In this document: positions 35,593 to 43,401 of the stretch, one piece after another
How the letters are laid out: every line of letters begins with the position of its first letter
Numbering within the stretch: the stretch's first letter is position 1
NCBI GenBank assembly: GCA_046330455.1
Contig: JAXLSU010000008.1
Location: 62,001 to 126,000, forward strand
Length of the DNA: 64,000 bases
Direction: 5' to 3'
Source: CAVQXR01 sp046330455
GTDB lineage: Bacteria > Actinomycetota > Thermoleophilia > Gaiellales > Gaiellaceae
The notes under the pieces: model-generated
Database searches by the model: none
What the model was told of the DNA's origin: nothing
Seen by the model: only the letters and a program-made list of their open reading frames with translations
Position numbers and translations under genes: made by a program

Positions 35593-37527
35593 ATGGCAAC
35601 GAGAGAGAAGCCGCGGATCGCTGAGATCCCGGAGATCGACGTCGACCCGGTGACGGTCGACATCATCGAGGGCGCGCTGAAGAGCGCCCGCTACGAGATG
35701 GACGCCGTCCTGTTTCGCTCGGCGATGAGCCCGGTGATCCGGGAGCAGCACGACGAGTTCCCGATGATCACCGACCCGAAGGGCCGGATGGTCGTCGGCC
35801 AGTTCGGCGCGTACATCAACGAGATGATGGAGGAGTGGGACCGGGGCATCTACCCCGGCGACGTGATCCTCACCTCGGATCCGTTCAAGTGCTCCGCCTC
35901 GATCTCGCACACGAACGACTGGCTCGTGCTCGTCCCGATCTTCTACGACGACGAGCTGATCGGCTGGTCGTCGCAGTTCGGCCACCAGATGGACTGCGGC
36001 GGGCCGCTTCCGGGCTCGCTTCCGACGGGAGCGAAGACGATCTTCGAGGAGGGGCTGATCATCCCGCCGCTCAAGATCGTCGAGCGCGGGGAGGTCTCCG
36101 AGGACGTCCTGCGCCTGATCCTCAACAACATGCGGCTTCCGGAGATGAACCGGGCCGACCTGTTCGCGATCGTCGCCGGGTGCCGCGCCGGCGAGAAGCG
36201 CGTCATCGAGCTGTGCGACCGCTTCGGCAAGGACGTCTACCTCGCGAGCCTGCAGAAGCTGCTCGACCGGACGTACGAGGCGATGCGGACCCTGATCCAG
36301 GTCGCGATCCCGGAGGTGCCGCAGAGCTTCGAGGACTACATCGACGACGACGGGCTCGGCAACGGCCCGTTCAAGATGAAGCTGACGATCTGGCGGGAGG
36401 GCGACCACGCCTTCTTCGACTGGACGGGCACCGACCCCCAGGCCCTCGGCCCGATCAACTTCTACCTCTCCGAGGGCATGTTCAAGATGTTCATCGGGGT
36501 CTACCTGATCATGGTCAACGACCCCCAGATCCTCTTCAACGACGGCTTCTATCCCCTGCTGCACGTCGTGATGCCCGAGGGCAGCTTGCTGCGGCCGCGC
36601 TTCCCGTCGGCGCTCGGCTGCCGCACGCACGCGCTCGCGCGGCTGTTCGACGTGCTCGGCGGCGCGCTCGTGAAGCAGGCCCCGGAGCTGAACACGGCCT
36701 CGGGCTACGGCACGAGCCCGTACATGCTGTACTCGGGCTGGGGCAAGGACGGGGAGTTCTTCTACTCGATGGAGATCCTCTACGGCGGCATCCCGGGCCG
36801 CCCGATCGGGGACGGGATGGACGGTCACTCGTGGTGGCCGCTGTTCGAGAACATCCCGACCGAGTACCTCGAGGCCTACTACCCGCTGCGGATCGACGGC
36901 TACACGACCGTGACCGACTCGGGCGGGCCGGGCTTCCACCGCGGCGGCAACGGGGTCGAGAAGCGGTACGTGTACCTCGAGCCGGGCGAGGTCTCGATCC
37001 ACGACGACCGCTGGCTGACGCGGCCCTGGGGCGTGCTCGGCGGGCTGCCCGGTGGGCGCTCGTCGAAGCTGCTGAAGCGAGCTGACGGCTCGGAGGAGAT
37101 CCTCCCGTCGAAGTGCGACCGGGTCGTCGTCGAGCCGGGCGACATGCTCGTGTACCGGACCGCCGGCGGCGGAGGCTGGAAGGACCGGCTCGACCGGCCC
37201 GCCGCGGCGGTCGCGCGCGATGTCTCGTTCGGGCTCGTCAGCCGCGAGCTCGCCCGCGAGGGCTACGGCGTCGTGCTCGGTGAGGACGGCACGGTCGACG
37301 AGGCGGCAACCGAGGCCGAGCGCGCCCGCCAGCGCGAGGAGCGTGGCGAGGCGCTCTCGTTCGACTTCGGGCCCTCGCTGCCGGAGATGCTCGAGACCTG
37401 CGAGGCGGAGACGGGCCTCGTGCCGCCGGTACCGGCGACGCCGCTTCGCTGGTCGCCGCTCGAGCCCGGGGACGAGGCGCTCGCGCGCGTGCGCGCGGGA
37501 GACGGAATCCCGGCGCCGGAGGCGTGA
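35593..37527 (+). CDS. Hydantoinase/oxoprolinase subunit B (HyuB)
   Basis: 644 aa. Typical HyuB start DPVTVDIIEGALKSARYEMD, then SPVIREQHDEFPMIT, GDVILTSDPFKCSASISHTN and a C-terminal PGGGGWKDRLDRP-like segment (TAGGGGWKDRLDRPAAAVAR). Starts 13 bases after hyuA. Its GTGA overlap with the next gene ties it to the carbamoylsarcosinase-like amidase. Catalyses with HyuA the ATP-dependent opening of a cyclic ureide or lactam. Confidence 0.93.
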   Translation: MATREKPRIAEIPEIDVDPVTVDIIEGALKSARYEMDAVLFRSAMSPVIREQHDEFPMITDPKGRMVVGQFGAYINEMMEEWDRGIYPGDVILTSDPFKCSASISHTNDWLVLVPIFYDDELIGWSSQFGHQMDCGGPLPGSLPTGAKTIFEEGLIIPPLKIVERGEVSEDVLRLILNNMRLPEMNRADLFAIVAGCRAGEKRVIELCDRFGKDVYLASLQKLLDRTYEAMRTLIQVAIPEVPQSFEDYIDDDGLGNGPFKMKLTIWREGDHAFFDWTGTDPQALGPINFYLSEGMFKMFIGVYLIMVNDPQILFNDGFYPLLHVVMPEGSLLRPRFPSALGCRTHALARLFDVLGGALVKQAPELNTASGYGTSPYMLYSGWGKDGEFFYSMEILYGGIPGRPIGDGMDGHSWWPLFENIPTEYLEAYYPLRIDGYTTVTDSGGPGFHRGGNGVEKRYVYLEPGEVSIHDDRWLTRPWGVLGGLPGGRSSKLLKRADGSEEILPSKCDRVVVEPGDMLVYRTAGGGGWKDRLDRPAAAVARDVSFGLVSRELAREGYGVVLGEDGTVDEAATEAERARQREERGEALSFDFGPSLPEMLETCEAETGLVPPVPATPLRWSPLEPGDEALARVRAGDGIPAPEA

Positions 37528-38171
37528 GCACGATCCGACACGAGGGGTTCCACGGGCGCGCCGGCTTCGGCCGGCGCCCCGCCCTCGTCGTCGTCGACCT
37601 CAACGTCGGCTTCACCGATCCGGCCTCGCCGCTCGCCTGCGACCTCGAGGAGGTCGTCGGGGCGACCCGGTGCCTGCTGGAGGCGTTCCGCGACGCCGGC
37701 GCCCCGGTCGTGTTCACGACCGTCGCCTTCGACGCGGCCGCAAAGCAGGCGGCCTCCGTCTTCATCGAGAAGGTCCCGGCGCTGCTCACGCTCGAGGCCG
37801 GTAGCCGGTTCGTCGAGATCGACCCGCGGCTCGCGCCGCTCCCCGGCGAGGCGGTGGTCGTGAAGAGCTTCGCCTCGGCGTTCTTCGAGACGCCGCTCTC
37901 GTCGATCCTGACCGGGCACGGGTGCGACACGGTCGTCGTGACCGGCGCCTCGACCTCCGGGTGCGTGCGCGCGACCGCGGTCGACGCGCTGCAGCACAAC
38001 TATCGGGTCGTGGTCCCTCGCGAAGCGGTGGGAGACCGCAACCAGGCCGCCCACGAGGCGAACCTGTACGACATCGACACGAAGTACGGGGACGTCGTGC
38101 CCCTGACCGAGGTGCTCGCCGAGCTCGCGCGGGCGGGATCTCATCCGGCCCGCTTCCGTTCGCGCCGCTAG
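37524..38171 (+). CDS. Isochorismatase-family amidohydrolase, N-carbamoylsarcosine amidase-like (copy 1)
   Basis: 215 aa. Cysteine-hydrolase triad: D25 (LVVVDLNVGFTD), K114 (VVVKSFASAFFET), C147 (TGASTSGCVRAT). The C-terminal VPREAVGDRNQAAHEANLYD segment followed by IDTKYGDVV matches what I recall of Arthrobacter N-carbamoylsarcosine amidase (RETIGDR...NLYDIDNKFGDV). That enzyme removes the carbamoyl group after N-methylhydantoin opening by HyuAB, and here hyuAB is directly upstream with overlap. The last ~10 residues (ARAGSHPARFRSRR) are encoded by a REP-like palindrome, so the C-terminus may have been altered. Confidence 0.88.
   Translation: MSTIRHEGFHGRAGFGRRPALVVVDLNVGFTDPASPLACDLEEVVGATRCLLEAFRDAGAPVVFTTVAFDAAAKQAASVFIEKVPALLTLEAGSRFVEIDPRLAPLPGEAVVVKSFASAFFETPLSSILTGHGCDTVVVTGASTSGCVRATAVDALQHNYRVVVPREAVGDRNQAAHEANLYDIDTKYGDVVPLTEVLAELARAGSHPARFRSRR
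38131..38153. repeat. REP-like palindrome inside the 3' end of the amidase gene
   Basis: GGGCGGGATCTCATCCGGCCCG resembles the palindromes at 16.0-16.25 kb (GGATCTCATCC core). Here it forms the last codons of an amidohydrolase gene and may fold as a hairpin just before the LeuC-like gene. Confidence 0.55.
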
Positions 38172-38181
38172 GCTCTTCCGG

Positions 38182-39444
38182 GTGGGGCGCACGCTCGCCG
38201 AGAAGATCCTCCTCGCCCACACCGATGCCGCGGACGTTGCGCCGGGTGAGATCGTGATGGTGCGCTGCGACGTCGTGATGGCGAACGACGTGTCGGGACC
38301 GGTCGCGTTTCGCCAGCTGGCGGAGATGGGCGTCGACCGCGTCTTCGACCCGGAGAAGGTCGTGATGGTGGCCGACCACTTCATGCCGGCCAAGGACGCG
38401 AAGTCGGCAGAGCTCCAGCGGCGCCTGAAAGAGTGGTCGCAGGCCCAGGGCGTCGCCTTCTACGACCAGGGCAGGGGCGGGATCGAGCACGCGGTGCTCG
38501 TCGAGGACGGATGGGTCGTTCCGGGCTCGGTGGTCGCAGGCGGTGACTCGCACACCTGCACGCACGGCGCGCTCGGCGCCTTCGGTACCGGTCTCGGATC
38601 GACCGACATCGCCGGGTGCCTGGCCTTCGGGGAGTTCTGGCAGACGGTGCCGGGAACGATCCAGGTCGAGTACACGGGAACCCGGCGGCCGTTCGTGACC
38701 GGGAAGGACATGATCCTCGCCGTGATTGCCGAGCTCGGGGTCGGGGGAGGGACCGGCCACGTGCTCGAGCTCGGGGGCGACGCCGCGGCCTCGCTGACGA
38801 TCGACGAGCGTCTCGCCGTTGCGAACCTCGCGGTCGAGGCGGGCTCCGAGACGGGGCTCTTCCCGGCGGACGGGGTGACGGCCGCGTACCTCGAGGGCCG
38901 CACGTCGCGGCCGTGGAGCGCGGAGCGCTCGGATCCCGACGCCGAGGTCGCGCGCCGCCTGCGGCTCGACGTCGGGTCGGTCGGGCCCCTGATCGCGCTG
39001 CCGCACTCGCCGGGCAACGTGGTGGCGCTCGAGGAGGCGAAGGGACGCCGGATCGACCAGGTCTACGTCGGGAACTGCGCGAACGGGACGCTCACCGATC
39101 TGCGGCAGGCTGCGGAGATCCTGCGCGGCCGGACCGTCCATCCGGGCTGCCGGCTGATCGTCGTTCCCGCGACGCAGCGGATCTACCGCGAGGCGCTCGC
39201 CGAGGGGCTGCTCGGCGTATTCGTCGACGCGGGCGGGATGGTCTCGACTCCCACCTGCGGCGCGTGCTTCGGCGGAGGCATGGGCGTGCTCGCCGCCGGC
39301 GAGAACGCGCTCGCGACCACGAACCGCAACTTCAGAGGCAGGATGGGGTCGCCGGAGGCGGGCGTCCACCTCGCCAACGCCTGGGTGGCGGCCGCGGCCG
39401 CGGTCGCCGGTGAGATCGTCCACCCGGAGGACGTGCTCGGATGA
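38182..39444 (+). CDS. Aconitase-family hydratase, large subunit (LeuC-like)
   Basis: 420 aa. Motifs GDSHTCTHGALGAFGTGLGS and the three 4Fe-4S cysteines C299 (VGNCANGTLTDL), C359 and C362 (TPTCGACFGGGMG). Length and features fit the homoaconitase/isopropylmalate isomerase large subunit group. Start is GTG 38182. The small-subunit gene overlaps its stop. In a catabolic operon with a LeuB-like dehydrogenase and a CoA-linked lyase, dehydration/hydration of a branched dicarboxylate (dimethylmaleate, citraconate or maleate type) is as likely as leucine synthesis. Confidence 0.9.
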   Translation: MGRTLAEKILLAHTDAADVAPGEIVMVRCDVVMANDVSGPVAFRQLAEMGVDRVFDPEKVVMVADHFMPAKDAKSAELQRRLKEWSQAQGVAFYDQGRGGIEHAVLVEDGWVVPGSVVAGGDSHTCTHGALGAFGTGLGSTDIAGCLAFGEFWQTVPGTIQVEYTGTRRPFVTGKDMILAVIAELGVGGGTGHVLELGGDAAASLTIDERLAVANLAVEAGSETGLFPADGVTAAYLEGRTSRPWSAERSDPDAEVARRLRLDVGSVGPLIALPHSPGNVVALEEAKGRRIDQVYVGNCANGTLTDLRQAAEILRGRTVHPGCRLIVVPATQRIYREALAEGLLGVFVDAGGMVSTPTCGACFGGGMGVLAAGENALATTNRNFRGRMGSPEAGVHLANAWVAAAAAVAGEIVHPEDVLG

Positions 39445-39941
39445 TCGTCGAGGGAGCCGCGGTGGTCGTCCACGGCGACGACGTCGATACCGATGTCCTG
39501 TACCCGGGGTCGTTCCTGAACGTCGACGACCCGGCACAGATGCGCTCGCACCTGTTCGAGGGCCTCGATCCGGGGCTCCGCGAGCTGCTCGTGGGCGACA
39601 CGATCCTCGTCGTCGGTGCGAACTTCGGCTCCGGCTCCTCGCGCGAGCACGTACCGCTCGCGATGCGGGCCTCCGGGATCCGCTGCGTGCTCGGCAGGAG
39701 CTTCGCGCGCATCTTCCAGCGCAACTGCGTGAACCTCGGCCTGCTCGTGGTCGCCGCACCCGCTGCGGCCGCCGCCGCGAGCCAGGGCGTGAACGTGAGG
39801 ATCGACACGGAGACGGGGGAGATCCGGGTCGGCGACGAGCGCTTCCGGGCGCGACCGATCCCCCGGTTCGTCCTCGACCTGATCGAAGCCGGCGGGCTCG
39901 TGCCCTGGGGGCGCAGCCGGGCCCGGGAAAGGAGGATCTGA
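39441..39941 (+). CDS. Aconitase-family hydratase, small subunit (LeuD-like)
   Basis: 166 aa swivelling domain. GDDVDTDVLYPGSFLNVDD at the start (the DTD motif of LeuD), then GANFGSGSSREHVPLAMRAS and FARIFQRNCVNLGLLVV. ATG 39441 overlaps the large-subunit stop (ATGA). Partner of the LeuC-like protein. Size fits archaeal/homoaconitase-type small subunits rather than the ~200-aa proteobacterial LeuD. Confidence 0.9.
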   Translation: MIVEGAAVVVHGDDVDTDVLYPGSFLNVDDPAQMRSHLFEGLDPGLRELLVGDTILVVGANFGSGSSREHVPLAMRASGIRCVLGRSFARIFQRNCVNLGLLVVAAPAAAAAASQGVNVRIDTETGEIRVGDERFRARPIPRFVLDLIEAGGLVPWGRSRARERRI

Positions 39942-40726
39942 TGCTCGTTCGCGACCGTGGCGACTCGTGGCAGCTCGTGCTCCAGCCCGACCACGCCGAC
40001 CTCTCCGGCCAGTTCGCGGTCGCGTGGGGCGGAGGGGCGACCGCGGAGCCCTCGCGCCGTGCCGGGATGGTGCTCGCAGCCACGCGGCACGACGACGGCT
40101 GGGGGGTCTGGGATCGACGTCCCGGGTGGGACCCGGAGCGAGAGCGCCCGCGAGCGTTCCTCGACGTTCCGGTACCGGTGCACCTCGCCTTCTACCGGGC
40201 CGCGATCGCGGCCGTCACGAACGAGGACCCGTACGCGGGGATGATGATCTCGATGCACGGCGCGGGGATCTACACCGGTCGCTACGGAACGCAGCCGAGC
40301 CTCGGGCTGAGCGCCCAGGCCGAGTTCCGCGACGAGGTGGGCGCGTTCGTCGCCGAGCAGGAGGCCGCCTACCGCCGGATCTCGGAGAAGCTCGGGATCG
40401 GCGAGGACGATCGCTGGACGGACTACCTGCTCCTCCAGCTCTACGATCGCCTCTCGCTCTACTTCTGCCTCCGGGACGCCGAGAACGGCGAGGCCGACAC
40501 GATCGAGCCCGTCCCGACGGGCGGCGGAGACGCGACGTTCCGGCTCGAGCCGGTCGGCCCATGGCACGTCCGGATCGCCCCGTTCCCGTTCGTCGAGAGC
40601 CCGTCGAGGTTCACGCTCGTGCGCCGGGTGCTCCCGCGGGGGGCCTACCGGGGCAACGAGGAGCTCCGGCGTGACTTCTTCGAGCTCGTCCCTGAGACCG
40701 TTGCGATCACACTCGAGGCGGCCTGA
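39941..40726 (+). CDS. DUF3891 family protein
   Basis: 261 aa. The pattern DHADLSGQFAVAWG near the start, ATRHDDGWGVWDRRPGWDPE, then MISMHGAGIYTGRYG and LYDRLSLYFCLRDAEN is the DUF3891 arrangement, with conserved His/Asp residues that could bind metal as in HD-type hydrolases. ATG 39941 follows AAAGGAGG and overlaps the leuD-like stop (TGATG). The reaction is unknown. Translational coupling to the hydratase suggests a role in this pathway. Confidence 0.75.
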   Translation: MLVRDRGDSWQLVLQPDHADLSGQFAVAWGGGATAEPSRRAGMVLAATRHDDGWGVWDRRPGWDPERERPRAFLDVPVPVHLAFYRAAIAAVTNEDPYAGMMISMHGAGIYTGRYGTQPSLGLSAQAEFRDEVGAFVAEQEAAYRRISEKLGIGEDDRWTDYLLLQLYDRLSLYFCLRDAENGEADTIEPVPTGGGDATFRLEPVGPWHVRIAPFPFVESPSRFTLVRRVLPRGAYRGNEELRRDFFELVPETVAITLEAA

Positions 40727-40757
40727 CGCTTCCCCACGTACAGGTCGAAACGCCTGA

Positions 40758-40766
40758 TGTCTGACA
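40758..40766 (+). promoter_or_regulatory. Candidate GntR-type operator upstream of the alpha/beta hydrolase gene
   Basis: TGTCTGACA, a perfect inverted repeat of TGTC, in the 83-bp gap before the hydrolase start, followed by the AT-rich CAATAAT (40772-40778), which could be a -10 box. No good -35 is seen. It differs from the GTATAC-type palindromes, so any link to the local GntR protein is weak. Confidence 0.3.
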
Positions 40767-40809
40767 ATCGGCAATAATCGCGCTGTCCGACCGCGACCGG
40801 GAGGGGAAG

Positions 40810-41652
40810 GTGGAAGGGTTCGTCGAGGTGGGCGGCATCCGGATGTGGCACCGGATCACGGGCGAGGGTGAGCCCGTCGTGCAGATCCACGGCGCCGGAT
40901 TCGGCCACTTCAACCTCGATCCGGTGACGCCGCTGATCGCGAACGCCGGATTCAGGGTGGTCGACTACGACCAGCGCGGCTACGGTCAGTCCGACAAGCC
41001 GCTCCAGCACTACGACATGGAGGTCTTCGCCGACGACCTCGCGGCGCTCATGGACGCGCTCGGGATCGAGCGTGCCCACGTCCACGGGACGTCGATGGGC
41101 GGCATGGTCGCCCAGGTCTTCGCGGGCAAGTACCCCGGTCGCACGCAGAGCGTCGTGATCAACTGCGCCGCGGCGAGGCTCGGCCGGATGGGCCGCCTGA
41201 TCTTTCGGAACTGGATCGAGATCGCGAACCTCGATCCGGACGGCCCGGGAAGCCGGATCCTCGCCGAGCTGATCTCCTGGCAGGCCGTGAACAAGGCCTT
41301 CCTCGAGTCGGAGGCGGGCCAGGGGATCGTCGACCACTGCCAGCAGATCCTGCGTGACTCGAACCGCCTCGAGGTCTTCACGGCCGTCTGCCAGGCGATG
41401 AACGACATGGATCTGACGCCGTGGCTGCCGCGGATCACCTCTCCCGCGCTCGTGCTCGGCGGCGACGAGGATCTCATGACCCCGTGGGACCAGGGCCCGA
41501 ACGGCGTCGGTCAGCAGGGCATCTACGAGGCGATCGAGGGAGCGGAGAAGCACGTGATCCGGGGCGCCGGACACTCGACGATCTTCGACGCCACCGACGA
41601 GCACGCCCGCATCGTGATCGACTTCTTCCGGCGGCACCCGCTGGGTGGATAG
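40810..41652 (+). CDS. Alpha/beta-fold hydrolase
   Basis: 280 aa. Oxyanion region HRITGEGEPVVQIHGAGFG, nucleophile elbow HGTSMGGMVAQVFAG (Ser), acid in LVLGGDEDLMTP and catalytic His in GAGHSTIFDATDEH. Resembles 3-oxoadipate enol-lactone hydrolases and similar C-C or ester hydrolases. GTG 40810 follows GAGGGGA. It lies between the hydratase genes and the ABC transporter on the same strand and may open a lactone or ester in the pathway. Confidence 0.87.
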   Translation: MEGFVEVGGIRMWHRITGEGEPVVQIHGAGFGHFNLDPVTPLIANAGFRVVDYDQRGYGQSDKPLQHYDMEVFADDLAALMDALGIERAHVHGTSMGGMVAQVFAGKYPGRTQSVVINCAAARLGRMGRLIFRNWIEIANLDPDGPGSRILAELISWQAVNKAFLESEAGQGIVDHCQQILRDSNRLEVFTAVCQAMNDMDLTPWLPRITSPALVLGGDEDLMTPWDQGPNGVGQQGIYEAIEGAEKHVIRGAGHSTIFDATDEHARIVIDFFRRHPLGG

Positions 41653-41737
41653 CCTGCATCGATGAACGTGCGCTCAACACGACTGCCCGCTAACCGGCGC
41701 TGCTCAACGTCGTCTCAACAGTCGAGGGAACGCGGGG
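41653..41737. other. Non-coding spacer upstream of the ABC transporter promoter
   Basis: 85 bases after the hydrolase stop without ORF signal. GTGCGCTCAACACG and GCTGCTCAACGTCGTCTCAACAG contain three spaced CTCAAC(A/G) boxes (about 41671, 41703 and 41714) just upstream of the promoter, possible activator sites. Confidence 0.3.
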
Positions 41738-41766
41738 TTGACGTAGGGGGCAGAAAAACGTATACA
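41738..41766 (+). promoter_or_regulatory. Sigma-70-type promoter with overlapping GTATAC operator
   Basis: TTGACG (41738-41743), a 17-base spacer, and TATACA (41761-41766) form the best housekeeping-type promoter in the window. It leaves a leader of about 85 bases before the binding-protein gene at 41859. The -10 box is part of the palindrome GTATAC (41760-41765), flanked as ACGTATACAACG, which is similar to FCD GntR sites and to the GCATACAGTATGC element at 30613. Confidence 0.7.
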
Positions 41767-41858
41767 ACGCGTTCACACGAAATTCCGACGAGGTCGGAGC
41801 GCTGCGGCGGTTCCGGCCGGGCCAAGCTGCCGGCAAGGCGAAAGGAGCGAAGAAGGGG

Positions 41859-43391
41859 ATGAGTCAGAACAGAGAAGGCGATCGCGACCGGCTCGAGCGG
41901 CACCTCGAGAGCGAGCTCAGGAAGCGCGGGATGACCCGCCGCGAGCTCATGAAGGGCGGCGCGGGGCTCGCGGGCGCTGTCGGCCTCGGCTGGCTGTTCG
42001 CGGCCTGCGGTGGTGGCGGCGGCGAGACGACCGCGGCCGGCACGACCGAGCCTCCCGCCGGAACCACGGCGGCCGGCACGACCGAGGCCCCGCCGACGAC
42101 CGAGGAGGCGCCCCCGGCAGAGGCCTTCACGGGGACGCTCAAGGTCACCGGCCTCGGCGTCGACCTGATCGACCCCGTCAAGGCGGCGGGTGAGGCCGCG
42201 CTCGGGTTCCCGCTCGCGTTCGACGTCACCGACTCGGTGACGATGGTCCAGAAGGCGATCACCCAGCCCGACGCGTTCGACGTGTTCTCGGGCTACACGT
42301 ACCAGTTCAACCAGATCTGGCCCTCGGGCAACATGTACCCGCTCGAGATCGCGCAGATCCCGCTCTGGGGCGAGATGAGCAGCCTCATCAAGCAGGGCAA
42401 GGTCGACCCGGCCTCGTCGACGTGCGTCTACGGCGACGGCGACGCGCCGTTCCGGTCGCTGTACGTCGACGTGGACGGCACGGGCCAGTGGCCCAGCTCG
42501 TCGGAGACCCCGGTCGAGCTCGAGGGCGTGCTCGTGTCCTGGGTCGACGAGGAGACCGGCCAGACGGTCGGAGACGAGCCGGCCTACACGATCGGCACCG
42601 CGCACAACTTCAACATGGACGCGATGGGCTACAACACCGACGTGATCCAGATGGAGCCCGAGGAGGTCGACTGGACGGAGCTCCTGAACGCCTCCTGGAA
42701 GGGCCGCGTCGCGATCCTGAACGACCCCGGGATCGGGATGCAGGACGTCGGCGTCGCGGCGGTCACGCTCGGTCTCATGGAGAGGCCGGCCTCCTTCGGC
42801 AACCTGACGAAGGACGAGATCGACACGCTCGTCAAGATCCTCCTCGACTACAAGAAGAAGGGCCAGTTCAAGGCCTTCTGGACGACGTTCAACGACTCGG
42901 TGAACTTCATGGCCTCGGGTGAGGTCGTGATCGAGTCGATGTGGTCGCCCGCGGTGGCGCTCCTCGTCGCCCAGGGCCAGCCGATTCGGTACGCGGCCCC
43001 TCCGTCGGGCTTCCGCGGCTGGGCTGCGACGATGGGCATCTCCTCGAAGGCCGCGGAGGACCCTGCGAAGCTCCAGGCCTGCTACGACTACATCAACTGG
43101 TGGTTCAGCGGCGAGCCGGGCGCGATCATGATGCGCCAGGGCTACTACAACGGCGTCCAGGAGACGAGCCGGGAGTTCGTCGAGCCCGAGGAGTGGGACT
43201 TCTGGATCGAGGGCCAGCCGGCCGCGAAGGACCTCCCCGGGATCACGGGGAACGTCGGCGACATCAAGGCCGGCCAGGTCAGAGACGGCGGCTCGTTCAC
43301 CGACCGCGCGTGCAACTACGCCACCTGGAACTCGTACTTCGACGAGAACGAGTACCAGGTGCAGAGGTGGAACGAGTTCCTGAACGCGTAA
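41859..43391 (+). CDS. ABC transporter substrate-binding lipoprotein (polyamine/PotD type)
   Basis: 510 aa. The N-terminus has a twin-Arg/lipoprotein signal (TRRELMKGGAGLAGAVGLGW, then LFAACGGG with the lipidated Cys), a Thr/Pro/Gly-rich linker, then a type II periplasmic-binding fold (FTGTLKVTGLGVDLIDPVK, AHNFNMDAMGYNTDVI, ASGEVVIESMWSPAVALLVA, CYDYINWWFSGEPGAIMMRQ). ATG 41859 follows AAAGGAG...AAGGGG. The fold is that of spermidine/putrescine binding proteins, but the ligand pocket cannot be read; other amines or opines are possible. First gene of the transporter operon. Confidence 0.88.
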   Translation: MSQNREGDRDRLERHLESELRKRGMTRRELMKGGAGLAGAVGLGWLFAACGGGGGETTAAGTTEPPAGTTAAGTTEAPPTTEEAPPAEAFTGTLKVTGLGVDLIDPVKAAGEAALGFPLAFDVTDSVTMVQKAITQPDAFDVFSGYTYQFNQIWPSGNMYPLEIAQIPLWGEMSSLIKQGKVDPASSTCVYGDGDAPFRSLYVDVDGTGQWPSSSETPVELEGVLVSWVDEETGQTVGDEPAYTIGTAHNFNMDAMGYNTDVIQMEPEEVDWTELLNASWKGRVAILNDPGIGMQDVGVAAVTLGLMERPASFGNLTKDEIDTLVKILLDYKKKGQFKAFWTTFNDSVNFMASGEVVIESMWSPAVALLVAQGQPIRYAAPPSGFRGWAATMGISSKAAEDPAKLQACYDYINWWFSGEPGAIMMRQGYYNGVQETSREFVEPEEWDFWIEGQPAAKDLPGITGNVGDIKAGQVRDGGSFTDRACNYATWNSYFDENEYQVQRWNEFLNA

Positions 43392-43401
43392 CGCCTGGCG
43401 C

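Noticed and set aside
41653..41858. A second riboswitch ahead of the transporter
   Set aside because: No conserved riboswitch boxes; the stretch is better explained by a promoter with operator and a plain leader.
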